Below are positions 45,251-55,304 of a DNA stretch of 64,000 bases, piece after piece. Origin of the DNA: Micrasema longulum (lineage: Eukaryota; Arthropoda; Insecta; Trichoptera; Brachycentridae); the NCBI GenBank assembly GCA_022494885.1, contig JAGVSM010004562.1:310001-374000 (forward strand), in the 5' to 3' direction. Within the stretch, counting starts at the first letter, position 1, and each line of letters opens with the position of its first letter. Both the position numbers and the translations under genes were made by a program. Below the pieces are notes generated by a model. That model did not search any database. It was not told the DNA's origin and saw only the letters and a program-made list of their open reading frames with translations.

Positions 45251-45297
45251 AAAAGAACGATAAAATATTTGGAATATAAATCAATAAAAATCATCAT

Positions 45298-45754
45298 ATT
45301 AAGCGAAGCAACTTAGAATATGCATCACAAATATGGAATCCTATGTACAATGTGCAGATATCACGCATTGAAAATATTCAAAAAAAATTCGTAAAGTTCA
45401 TGTGTTTCCGGTTGAAACTTGAGTTTAAATCTGACCAGTATATTCATATATGTAAAAAACATCACCTACTGCCTCTGCAAAAACGTCGTGAAATAGCGGA
45501 TATAATTTATTTACTTTAAAATTGCCTCTGGTTCAATTGACTGTCCTGAACTACTTTGCAAACTTTCTATCAATGTTCCTTCCAAAGTTTTAAGAAATAA
45601 CCCTCATCTTCACATACCTCTTGTTTCATCTAATTATAGGCAAAATTCATATTTATGGCGAACTTTTAATAATTTTAATGTACTAAATAAATCATTTAAC
45701 ATAGATTTATTTGAAAATAATCTTAATAACGTGCGGCGTTTGCTTTCAAAATAA
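45298..45754 (+). pseudogene. LINE reverse transcriptase C-terminal remnant, one frameshift
   Basis: The frame starts IKRSNLEYASQIWNPMYNVQ and continues RIENIQKKFVKFM and HHLLPLQKRREIADIIYLL. A +1 shift near 45518 leads to KIASGSIDCPELLCKLSINV, then HLHIPLVSSNYRQNSYLWRT and FNIDLFENNLNNVRRLLSK, ending at 45752-45754. This is the LEYAsxIWNP…IQkkFl…RR…iDcpeLL…P…NyxxnS pattern of insect Jockey/CR1-group LINEs. With only one lesion it is among the younger insertions here. Confidence 0.88.
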
Positions 45755-45957
45755 CTCGTAGTATTTTTTTCTTTTCTTTTAAATTTACATTTAATTACTA
45801 TTCATTTTATGTTCGAGAATCTTTTTTAACTTACTGTGATGCTACTTGTGAAAACCTGTAATTGGCTTATTTGTTATTTGTTTTGTTATATAAATATGAT
45901 ATAATTATAGCTGTTGGTTATCCAAATAAATAAAATAAAATAAAATAAAATAAATAT
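45298..45957 (+). mobile_element. 5'-truncated LINE with (AAATA)n tail
   Basis: It comprises a C-terminal coding remnant to 45754, a 3' UTR, and an (AAATA)n array at 45925-45957. It starts close to the end of a minus-strand LINE relic (44960-45250), which may have been its landing site. Confidence 0.8.
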
Positions 45958-46009
45958 CGTTTCAAAATGGGTAAATAAACCAGATAAAAATGTTGGTTTG
46001 CACGATGGT

Positions 46010-46080
46010 TTAATTGGTGTCCTGACGAAGAGACGGGTACGCCTCGAAACCGGTAGACAATGAAAAATCGGTGAGTGGTA
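46010..46080 (+). repeat. Short dispersed motif CGCCTCGAAACCGGTAGAC, second copy
   Basis: TTGGTGTCCTGACGAAGAGA and CGGGTACGCCTCGAAACCGG repeat the block at 126-190. GAG/CTC and CG/CG can pair to form a small stem before GAAAC. Confidence 0.55.
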
Positions 46081-46084
46081 ATAT

Positions 46085-47460
46085 AAAATATTTAGTAAAA
46101 TTTATTATAATAAATATTTTATCATGCCTATGTAGTCTTCTCTTTCTAAGATAATAATTTTAAGAGGGAGAGCTTAAAACAATCATGTTTATATTAGTCT
46201 TTGGAAACCGTTTACAAACTAATTATAAAAATTGAACTTTTTCTTCCCACCATTATTTCAGGAAGCTGAACTCTTAGAACCGGGGAAAATTTACTGTTAA
46301 CAGTGTCTTAAAAGTGTTTTTATGTTATTGATCTAGCAAAATAATGGATAGTGTAATAAAAATTTCCTATTTAACCAAGACTCGAGCAGAGGTACTCACT
46401 TTTCATAACTTCAAAACTGTTTTACGTTTTTTTTATGTGAAAGTTATAGAAAATTTTATGTTAAATTTTAATAGGTATTAATTATTTGCATTTGTTTATT
46501 TTTTTCGGAATTCACTGCAAAAAGGCAGATTCAAATAGTTTTTTTTATGTACAACACGCAGGTTTTATATATATATATTTTTTACATATATTTATAAAGA
46601 TTTTAAATAAATGTATTTATACCCACGCTATGTTTTTTTGTGATTTTTTGTTTGTCATAATTGAAAAAAAAATAAAACCACAAAAAAAATAGGCATAGTT
46701 TAAAAACAATAATAAATTAATATATTTTAAGATATAATGAATGAAATTCAATGAGGTTTATTTACAAATTTCAAATTATCAAGATTCCGCAAATTATTTA
46801 TGTGAGAGTCGTTCATTTACATATCGTACATGTTCAATTCGCTTATTTTGGAACAAACGTTTATTTTGCTGAAAACGTTAAGGCTTATCTGCGAAATTCG
46901 CCATTGAACACGAATTCTGAAATTAATGGTGAAGTTATTGTCGATTTATTCACCTATAATTTCCACTCACCCTTACGCAGCTCACTTAAGTTAACATTTA
47001 ATGTAATTTATCTAAAGATTGCATATCAGATAAGACGATATATGAAACCGGTTCTCCAAGGTCTGTGTTTGATTTCTAGTCGGAACGAAGGTGTGTGAAA
47101 TTTAGCTATAACGTCAGTAACATTAAATTGACATATTTGCTACTAATGTTCCCAAGAGGAACACATAATTTTTAATCGAATCGATCTCCTAATATTTACA
47201 ATACTAAAATGTTGATTTACATCTCTAATTTGGGTCAGTTTTGTCAATTTTTTTCCTGTTGAAATTACACATGTGAATTCGTCAGTTTATTTTCATTAAT
47301 GAAAATGTATAATACAAGACTACCGCTAACTACAATTAAAACATATTAAATTATAATATATTTACAATAAAATGTTACAAAAAAGGGATATATATTAATA
47401 AAGTCCTACAAATGGTCCATAAAAACAATAGGAAACAATGACAAATAAGTCATACATACA
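46085..47460. other. AT-rich interval; one unsupported 115-codon frame
   Basis: The plus-strand frame 46751-47098 is longer than most chance frames here (MRFIYKFQIIKIPQIIYVRV…) but resembles nothing I know and has no context. I leave it uncalled. Confidence 0.4.
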
Positions 47461-47462
47461 CA

Positions 47463-47612
47463 TTATGATGCATAATTAGAGTGGAAAAATCTAAAACTGG
47501 TAATCCCAGTTTGGAAAAGAACCACTTCTCTTGGTAGGCTGTTCCACAAACTAATCATTCTCCCCACAGTCATCATCAACCACAAATTTGTCCTGCGTTT
47601 AGGAAACAATCT
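47463..47612 (-). pseudogene. LINE reverse transcriptase C-terminal relic (LWNSLPREVV)
   Basis: The minus-strand frame reads FPKRRTNLWLMMTVGRMISL, WNSLPREVVLFQTGITSFRF and FHSNYAS, then a stop. The FFxxRVxxLWNSLPxEVVxAxSxxxFK signature marks the C-terminus of a CR1-type LINE. The family differs from the other relics in the window. Confidence 0.7.
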
Positions 47613-47924
47613 GTATTAGCCTAGCTCTAAACAAATACTTGGTGCACATAATTTTATGCGCTTCAAAATGATGGGATTATAAATTAATCCCTACAGAAGT
47701 TTTTTTTTTTTTTTTGTATGTCTGAAACCAAAGCCGTCATAGATGGGGAGGCACTAATAAATCGATATTAAAACGTCTCGAATTTGCTCAAATATCAGCT
47801 TTAGGTACCCCAGCGTCAAGTTATTTGAGGAATTCGAGATCTTAGATATAAGACAATTATTTATTTTTAGAATAATAATGTTTGTGCAAGTAAATTATTT
47901 TATCAAATCCTAAAAGGAACACTC

Positions 47925-48090
47925 CCACACCACCAGAAGTCAAACAAGAGGATGAGTAATGGAATCAATCACAAACTCTGAATTCGGGCAAAAAAAATTT
48001 AGGTTTCTGGGCCCAAAAATATTCAATATGTTACCCAAAACTTTAAAAATCATGACCTGGAGTCAATTTAACAAATTTGTAAAAAAATAG
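47925..48090 (+). pseudogene. LINE reverse transcriptase C-terminal remnant (RFLGPKIFN family), copy 2
   Basis: The frame reads NSEFGQKKFRFLGPKIFNML and PKTLKIMTWSQFNKFVKK, with a TAG at 48088-48090. This is the FGxRSFxFxGPKIFNxLP signature at the C-terminus of Jockey/CR1-group LINEs. About 160 bp of similar DNA survives at 17400-17580. The 3' UTR holds the hairpin at 48218-48257. Confidence 0.75.
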
Positions 48091-48217
48091 TAACTGGATT
48101 TTGGTCGAGAAATATTGGAAAATTTACTCCAAATAAATTCCTAATTAATGAATATTGTATAACTGTTTAGTAAATTAACAAGTAGGTAGAATTGTATTGC
48201 TTGTTTTTGCATAAAAA

Positions 48218-48257
48218 ATGTCTGCCTTAAAACAGGCTGTACCTAGTAAGGCAGACT
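48218..48257 (+). repeat. Hairpin downstream of a LINE C-terminus
   Basis: GTCTGCCTT and AAGGCAGAC pair perfectly (9 bp) around a 19-nt loop, about 130 bp after the stop codon of the LINE remnant at 47925-48090. It may be that LINE's 3'-UTR recognition hairpin. Confidence 0.5.
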
Positions 48258-48529
48258 AGACATGATCGAGAAAAATATATTACTTAAGTGTTTACGTACT
48301 AGATAAAGTTATTGTTATTTTTGTTAATAAACTAGGATTTTTAGTATTATTATTAGACATAAAGAATAACAACAAATAACAAGACCAATTATATGTTTTA
48401 TATAGGTACGAAAATATGAAAAAAACAAAATATACAGTTCGCTAGGGGGGAAAGGAAGTGGGATGGGAAGAAAAAGAAATAGTAAGTTAATATAAAACAA
48501 TGAAAAAATAAATAAAAATGTACCTAAAT

Positions 48530-48680
48530 GTACACATATAATATGCACACATATACATAAACACACACATCCATATTTATACACATATATATACATACAT
48601 ACAAATACATATATACACATACACATACACACACACTCACACATACATACATATTCGCACATGAACATATACGCATACAA
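48530..48680. repeat. ACAT/ACAC-type microsatellite
   Basis: A degenerate array of ACATAC, ACACAC and ATATAC units covers about 150 bp. Frames through it encode only Cys/Met/Tyr/Val-rich repeats and are not genes. Confidence 0.85.
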
Positions 48681-49218
48681 AAAGTTTAAAGACCATCATA
48701 CGCGCCGCAATGCTTCTTCTGACCCACAAACTTGTGATATCAAACATACTCAAAAGGAACAATGATGGGTACTGCAATGGGTAGTATCCACACTCTCTCA
48801 TGTAGAGGTAACAGTTAACATTTAATATGTAAAAGAAAAGGAGATGTTGCCTCTTTCTCTGATCGAGTACCTATTATTATTTTCTTATAAAATCTTAAGA
48901 TTGATGATCGAATTAAAATCTTTTCGTCCGTTTTTTTTTTTTTTTAAAAAGATAATTTAAATGACATAAGAACAATCACGAAAACAAACGCTGTGTAAAA
49001 AACTTGCTAATATCACGTATTTAAATCGTGTATTTTTATTAAAAGGACGTTTTCTCTTAAATAATTTTTAAAAGTTTGGACCCAAAGGCATAAAAACAAG
49101 GCCTAAAAATATTTCTGAATCGTTGACATTATTCAAATACAATTATTTTATTTTGGTAACAGTTATTTTAGATGTCAATATTTGATTTTATTGAATATCT
49201 TGAATATATGAAAACTCC

Positions 49219-50589
49219 CAACTTGATGTGGAAGATCTTTCCAGTTTTTGCCCTATTTCAAATCTTCCCATCGTATCATAAATACTAGAAAAAATAGTTT
49301 CTCATAAGCTCATTACCTATATCGAGCAGAATTCTTTATTTTCGGTAAAGCAATCGGCATACCGACGTTTTCATTCTACGGAGACGGGAGTGATAAGAGA
49401 ACTATCTGACATTATAACGGCGGTAGACTCTGGTAATCTGGTGTTGATGGCTCTTCTGTACATGAGTGCTGCATTCGATACTGTAGACCATAATATTTTG
49501 CTTAAACGTCTGGAGAAAACTTATGGTATCCGTGATCAGGCACATATGTGGTTCAGTTCATATCTTAATGAGAGAGAATATGCAGTTGTGTTCCAGGGTA
49601 AAAGCTCAACCAACTTTCGGGTGTCTACAGGAGTGCCTCAAGGGTCAGTACTCGGACCACTCTTCTATCTCCTTTACACTAAAGATATAGAGAATATTAT
49701 AAAAAAATGTGGATTATGGTCTCACTGCTACGCAGATGATACTAAGATTTATTTTTATTGCAAACCAGGCAAGAGAAGTGTGCTTGTCAATTTAATTGAT
49801 GGATGCATCGAGAAAATAGGAAACTGGATGGCTGAAAACAGACTAACATTAAACCCATCAAAAACTGAACAACTATGGGTCGCTTCAGCCAGACGACAGA
49901 ATTTGATCCAGGATACGGCTCTACCCAATGTAGGGAGTACCGCTTTACCCACCGTTAAACTACTGGGAGTTTTACTCAATTCTGACCTTTCTCTTGACGC
50001 TCAAATTAGTAGAACGATAAGTTCATGCTTCTACCAGCTGAGACAAATTAAATGCATACGGAAAAATTTGCCGGTTGATGCCGCCCGTCAATTAATAAAT
50101 GCGTTTGTAGTGTCTAGAGTCGATTATTGTAATGGTATCTATGCAGATCTACCAATGAACAAAATGACTCGCCTACAATCTGTATTGAATGCCGCAGCGA
50201 GACTTATTTTCGGAATCTCTAAGTTCAGTAATATCACTCCACTACTTCGGGAACTACACTGGCTACGTTTTCCACAGAGGGTCGAATATAAACTCTGTTG
50301 GCTTATGTATAAGTCACTGCACAGCTCTGCTTCGGAATATCTAAGGGAGCTATGCATTCCAGATGAACTAGCTGACAGGCGTCTAACGCTTAGATCAGCT
50401 ACGTCTGCGGCGAGAGGAAAAGTTATTATACCTCTACGCAAACAGCGCACTAAATTTAGGGAACGCGCATTTGCGGTCGCAGGCTCTATGGCATGAAATG
50501 CTCTCTCAACAGAGGTGCGAGGCTGTGAAAGTGAAGTGATGTTTCGGAAAAAACTTAAAACCCACTTGTTCTCTAAATCATTTGAATAA
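49219..50589 (+). pseudogene. LINE reverse transcriptase (L2/CR1-like), 5'-truncated, nearly intact
   Basis: This is the reverse transcriptase of a non-LTR retrotransposon, which would prime cDNA synthesis at a nicked chromosomal target. One frame runs from about 49219 to the stop at 50587-50589. It passes through the finger motif SNLPIVS, the DTVDHNILL block, TGVPQGSVLGPLFYLLY, the catalytic YADD (HCYADDTKIY, about 49724-49753), the NPSKTEQLW block and the KLLGVLL thumb region. The end FRKKLKTHLFSKSF is the usual C-terminus of L2/CR1-type LINEs. Only two nonsense codons interrupt it: TAA at 49279-49281 and TGA at 50494-50496, where the family normally has Trp. The longest open piece is 49390-50496. 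No endonuclease domain is visible upstream, so the copy is 5'-truncated. The many family motifs make the identification secure; the clade (L2, CR1 or Daphne-like) is less certain. Confidence 0.93.
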
Positions 50590-50735
50590 ATCCGTAGCAT
50601 GTGACAACAAAATAAATTATTTTAATTAAATTACAAATTTAAAAGAATCACTATGTAAAGCGCCCTTGAGGTATTTTGTTTGGAAAATGGCGCTTTATAA
50701 GTTATCCGTAATAATAATACTAATAATAATCGTAT
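49219..50735 (+). mobile_element. 5'-truncated L2/CR1-like LINE with GCGC-type 3' tail
   Basis: The element consists of the reverse transcriptase remnant plus a short 3' UTR from 50590. The UTR carries the block GCGCCCTTGAGGTATTTTG at about 50660, then GGCGCTTTATAAGTTATCC, and ends in TAA/TAC-type short repeats at about 50707-50733. Tails of the form GCGCTxTATAA plus simple repeats are common in invertebrate L2/CR1 LINEs. The same tail ends the two minus-strand elements at 9571 and 58465, which ties those elements to this LINE. The preceding 0.5 kb (48700-49218) shows no LINE coding, so the left boundary is approximate. Confidence 0.85.
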
Positions 50736-50739
50736 ATTC

Positions 50740-52290
50740 GCAATTTTCTAAGACTCCGTTTCCTATTTCAAATTTTAAGCAATGGAAAGTGAAATTTTGT
50801 TTTATTTATCTTTAAATAAATTTTTAATGCGAATAAAGTTATGAAAAAAAAAAACTAAAAAAAAAATGTATGTTGAGCAATAGTTTAAAGTCCATGAAAG
50901 CGTTTTTAAAATTCAACCATGCGATATTTCAATTTCAAATTGAAACATGCTTTATTTTCTGAATACTAAGAACCTATGAAAAATCGTTCGCTTAGAATAT
51001 TATTGAAACACCTGAGGAAAATCAAATTTAAAGGTTGATTTCGATAAAAATAATATTGTATTAATATGAAAAACGTTTAAGCGTTCTAAGTAATAGGTGA
51101 ATAACGTTATTGAAATAATGCGAGGAAAGAAAAAAAAAACCAGCTGACAACTGAGTTTCGCGGTTAAATGGGATTCATTATGTTTCTTTTTATATTTTTT
51201 TTTAGTTTATCTCCTCAAATAAAAAAAAAAAAAAACAATATTTTCAAATAGCGTATTAAGCTGAGAGAGGAGGGGTTAAAGACTGGATTTTCCTTACTGA
51301 ATAGAGGGAGGGATTTAAGTTGAAAACTCCTTGAGGATTTTTCGAATGTTTGAGTTTGCTGTTTACCGTATTTAATTATTAATTTACGGTTCCATGAACC
51401 TTTTACATAATTACAATAAAACCAGTAAAAAAAATACAACAAATAATAACATAATATTAAAAAAAGAATAAAACCATCGAGAAAAGTATACAATGGTAAA
51501 CAGTATTTAAATATAAAAAAGAAATATTACATCTGTAACAAATATAAATATTTAAGTTTATAAAAGAAAGGTAAATAAAACAAAAAAGCGGTTTTTAAAA
51601 AGGCGAAGCGAAGAAAAAAAAAGAAAGTGCTTTAAAAGGAAAGTTAAAAAATTTAGTTCATGGTTTATATAAACATAAATATCAAACAATAAAAAAAAAT
51701 CAAAATAATTATACACAAGAGTAAAGAGTTAAAACAATAGTGAAGAGCTTATCATTATTTGAATTTTTAATTGTTAATTCTTTTTCAAAACACAGGACTT
51801 GATCATCAGCGGCGTGGTATAAAATAAATCTAAAACATCACTGTATTGATTTGCAAGTCGCTGCAGGTGAATAATCGGTGAATTCAATGAAGTACCATAA
51901 TGATGACTGTAAAACAGAAAAATAAGTCTTGTTGGTCTATGTGGAATACGAAAGCTTATTAAACAGTTCGGGGCAATCTATTTTATTTTTTAATAATTTA
52001 TAAATAAACAAAAGGTCATTTATTGTCCTCCTGATGATTAAAAAAAAAAAGTAAAAATACGTTTTTTATCCCATATAATATTTAAGGTGATACACTCGTA
52101 TGTCTGTGTTGACTAATTACTCGCCCCAACTCACCCTAGGACTTTTAATCTCATGAAGTTGAGACTTATGTCTTAAAAAATATGTTGTAAGCAATTTAAA
52201 GGTATAAAAATGAATAAATTCATTAAAAGCGTATTATTTTTTATTTTAAGAATGCATAAATAGTAATTTGAAAAACTTATTTCTTTTTCG
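50740..52290. other. AT-rich interval, nothing recognised
   Basis: Many A-tracts are present. The 92-codon minus-strand frame at 51215-51493 is compositional. No repeat family was identified. Confidence 0.5.
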
Positions 52291-52295
52291 CAGTC

Positions 52296-52461
52296 TCAAT
52301 CCTGGCGAGTGGTTTGCAGAAAAGTCCTGCACCCCGTCCTCCATTCGTCTCTATTCTCTGCAGCTCTCTTCAGCTCGACATATGAGGCGCAGTTTAAATC
52401 TTCGTACATTTGCTCCAAATATTCCTATCGGGGGCGCCCTCTGCAATTTGTCCTCTTAGCC
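52296..52461 (-). pseudogene. LINE reverse transcriptase C-terminal relic (GRPR…EYLEQMYEDL)
   Basis: The minus-strand frame reads RTNCRGRPR, a stop (TAG), EYLEQMYEDLNCASYVELKR, AAENRDEWRTGCRTFLQTTR and a final stop. GRPRxxYLEQIxEDLxxxxYxExKxxAExRxEWR is a recurrent C-terminal motif of non-LTR elements in arthropods. Nothing upstream of this motif is preserved. Confidence 0.72.
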
Positions 52462-53104
52462 ATAAGCTTATTTAAACTACGAAAAATATGCATAGTTGGA
52501 AATAAATGTTAATAATGTAATAAGACCAGACCGGTTTAGGCAAATTTGAAGATAAACAAATAACCACTTAATGCGTCATCATTTTATCATTTCAAGCGCT
52601 TTTAATATTTTTACTGTAATAACCCGATACTCCTGATGATGTTTTAGAAAATCCTCAGTAGGTCATTGTTTCGTAAAGTTTCAAGCAACTTTGACCAAAG
52701 TCCATATTTTACGCTTTAAGATCAAAACTGAGGTAAGACAAATGTTTGGAAGGTTTTGCAAACATTCGAAAACTTTGAAAGTCTCGAAAATCACGTTTTG
52801 ATTATTACTCAAACTGAACTTTTATTGTGGAACCAAGATAAAATTTGCAGCAATAATACGAAAATACAATCAAATTATATTTTTTCTATTTGTATAAGAC
52901 AATTTGATTAAATTCCGCACAAAGTATCTCAGGACATATTATGTTAGTCTCTTTGGCGGCGCTGACATATATGGAAAAATTGCTCGTTGCTTAACGAGAA
53001 AATCTGCCCGAAGGAGCTCTCTGTAATCGGGTAACCTCAGCACAATTGCGCTAAAAGAAGGTAATCCAGAAGTACATAATATGCATTACATTGAGTTTTG
53101 TTAA

Positions 53105-53762
53105 GATGTTGAAAGATCGAAAGTGATGGTTTTTGAAATGGATGAAAATATAACCAAATGTGAGATTAGTGTGAATGGAGATTTTCTGAATCAGGTGAAA
53201 GAATTTGTGTTTCTGGAAGGATATTTACTTGGGATGAAAAAAAATGAGAAACGTTCTAAAAGGAGGGTGAGTGCCAAGAACAGGGTGAATGGTGCACTGA
53301 AATCTACTTGGGCAAACAAATGTTTATCGCAGGAGGTAAAACTAGCAGTTCAAAATGGAGTTCTAGTGCCAACTCTTATGTATGGGATTGGCATTAAATG
53401 CTGTCAAAATGCGAACTCTCAGACGTGTGAGAAAACGATGCATGATACACAAATGTCAAGATCCGCGATTTATGTAAGGCTAAGACATGCATTATCGAAT
53501 ATGACAGAATCAAGAAAGAGGTGCTGCGTTGGTTTGGACATGCAGAGCGAATGGACAGCGAAAGAATAGCCAAAAAGATCTACAATGCAAATGTTGATGG
53601 ATCCAGAAAACAAAGAAGACCGAAAAGACATGGCACGATCAAGTCCTTCAAATAATTGAAGATGGACATGTCAAGAGAAGGAATAATCGGCGTGCGTGCC
53701 TGAGAAGATATACGAATATAGAGGGGGTTTGTATGCAAAGACAGAGTGATATGGAGTTCTAA
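53105..53762 (+). pseudogene. LINE reverse transcriptase C-terminal remnant (KVMVFE…LRWFGHAERMD)
   Basis: The first frame gives SKVMVFEMDENITKCEISVN, LNQVKEFVFLEG, KNRVNGALKSTWANKCLSQE and VLVPTLMYG, the region after the active site. After frameshifts near 53505 and 53622 it continues KKEVLRWFGHAERMDSERIA, then IIEDGHVKRRNNRRACLRRY and CMQRQSDMEF, stopping at 53762. The block order KVMVFE-QVKEFVYLG-NRVNGAL-VLVPTLMYGSE-LRWFGHxERM is a widespread arthropod LINE, RTE-like in my judgement. The YxDD core is missing. Confidence 0.88.
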
Positions 53763-53814
53763 CTTCTCTGCCTACCTCTACGGGGAAACGGCGTGATGGT
53801 TTGTTGGTTTGTGT

Positions 53815-53990
53815 CGACAAAAAGGAAAGTGAATTCTTCACTGACTGAGATAAAGTAAATTGGACATGATCAATAAGCCAAAATGAAAACAAAACTTTCT
53901 AAATGCCTTAAAATTATCGGAATCGAACCTGGCTCCTTAAACGTGGTAGGAAAACGTACAAACAATTACTTGTAGAATATAAGGGCAATT
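53815..53990 (-). mobile_element. SINE-like repeat, family 3, with tRNA-like head
   Basis: The minus strand carries CCAGGTTCGATTCC (B-box-like, about 53923-53936). It is preceded by ACGTTTTCCTACCACG, which could be a degenerate anticodon arm region. Downstream on that strand is the body shared with 3790-3900. A tRNA-derived SINE is the simplest reading. The A box is weak. Confidence 0.55.
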
Positions 53991-53994
53991 CATA

Positions 53995-54650
53995 TCCACT
54001 TCATTTCTTTTTTTTAGTAGAATAGCCATATAGCCGAATATATTCTACCAGGAAAGTGGTTATATTTTACAGATGGAACTGTATTCTTCATCGCCTGCAC
54101 ATGGACAGGTCAACTTTAATTTAAAGTACAGGTACTTTTAGAATTAAGGTCCTCAAATTTGTTTCGTCCACCGCTCACTTTGAGACTGAACATTTTTCCA
54201 AAGCTCTCCAAAATGTTTGAACTTACCATATGATGGCCACCTTAAAAAGAGCTTAACGGGACGCATGGTAAGCCCTTTTAAGAAATCAGCAATGCCCTCC
54301 CTAGACCGCCTCAACGACCCCAAATTTTCTCAGGACCTTCTACCGCCTCCCCAAAGACTTTAAGCACCCACAAGGGGGCGTAATCGCACACTTTGAGAAA
54401 TGCGACTTTTGAAGGTAAACATAGGATTAACGGAACTTTGTAAATGTTCTATGTTATAAAACGAGGATTTATGTCCATAAATGCCTAATTTGAAGTAGTG
54501 TACAATATGAATATTATAAGGCCATATTTATACAATAACGTTATTGCCATATACATTAATATACATAGATAAAACAATCCGTATTGATAGTACGACTCCA
54601 TCTTGATAAAAAATACCAACAATGTATACTACAAAGAAACGAATAAACGT
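53995..54650. other. Unidentified, less AT-rich interval
   Basis: Sequence from about 54150 to 54420 is richer in C and includes CCGCTCACTTTGAGACTGAA and CCTTCTACCGCCTCCCCAAA. It may be the 3' part of an unrecognised transposon, but no terminal repeats or motifs support a class. Confidence 0.35.
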
Positions 54651-54654
54651 ACAA

Positions 54655-55000
54655 ACAAAAAATAACAGCAGGGATGGAAAATACCTACAAAAAGGGAATA
54701 CGGAAGTCTAGGCATTTACAAAGCCTATGACCTAAAATGAGCTGGTTTAAGAGGCCACTTTACACACTATGTAACATTCAACATTTTGCCTATGTTTGAA
54801 CATCCATATTTCTTCAATTCTTCCATTTGTTGATCTTAGTAAAGTAAACGAGCTGAAAACTTTATTGTTGTGAAGAAATTAATCTTACTGAACTATTTCA
54901 CACACCAGCCAACGCCTAAAAATTATTTGCCAATTTTTAAACTTCATTTTGGACCAGTTGGTTTTATATTATATTATATTTATATTATTCATAGGCCCGG
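54655..55000 (+). mobile_element. GGCCACT-family element, second full-length-like copy
   Basis: AGCAGGGATGGAAAATACCT, GGAAGTCTAGGCATTTACAA and GAGGCCACTTTACACACTAT are followed by the same downstream body as 22710-22925. It ends beside the SINE at 55030-55300. Confidence 0.65.
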
Positions 55001-55029
55001 AATGGCTAGCTATGATAATACAATAAATA

Positions 55030-55300
55030 AATTCTTCGTCATCATCATTCCCTTTCTGCACCTAATAGTGCATAGGGCACTACATTGGTAGATCAATCGC
55101 AAAGTATCTTGATCATTATTATCAAATAAAGGTAAGATGATCAGTTTTACGCTTCCGGTACCAGATCAGGGATTATGAAAAATCCTGGTGTGAAAACACT
55201 CTTTTAAATAAATATTTCAAATCAACCATGTGAGGAATCGTACCCAAGACTTGTTGTATGGTAGGCAATCGCGCTGACCATAACACCACGAGACCAATAG
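55030..55300 (-). mobile_element. tRNA-Gly-derived SINE, copy 3
   Basis: The copy aligns with 30134-30405 along its full length: CTGCACCTAATAGTGCATAG, GGTAAGATGATCAGTTTTAC, GGAATCGTACCCAAGAC and CGCGCTGACCATAACACCAC. The head is degenerate in the B box (GTACC for GAACC). Together with copy 1 it defines a full length near 270 bp. Confidence 0.78.
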
Positions 55301-55304
55301 TATA

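Noticed and set aside
46021..46055. Possible hammerhead ribozyme (CTGACGA…GAAAC)
   Set aside because: An extra A separates CUGACGA from the putative stem II, stem II has an internal mismatch, and stems I and III with a cleavable NUH cannot be found. I keep it only as a recurring motif.
46751..47098. 115-codon frame as a real small gene
   Set aside because: Its length is slightly unusual, but there is no recognisable domain, no context and an AT-driven composition. I left it uncalled.
48324..48680. 118-codon minus-strand frame
   Set aside because: Half of it is a translated ACAT/ACAC microsatellite (Cys/Met/Tyr/Val repeats). The rest is T-rich; there is no coding evidence.
50139..50600. 153-codon minus-strand frame opposite the LINE
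   Set aside because: It is the antisense shadow of the LINE reverse transcriptase C-terminus and has no motif of its own.
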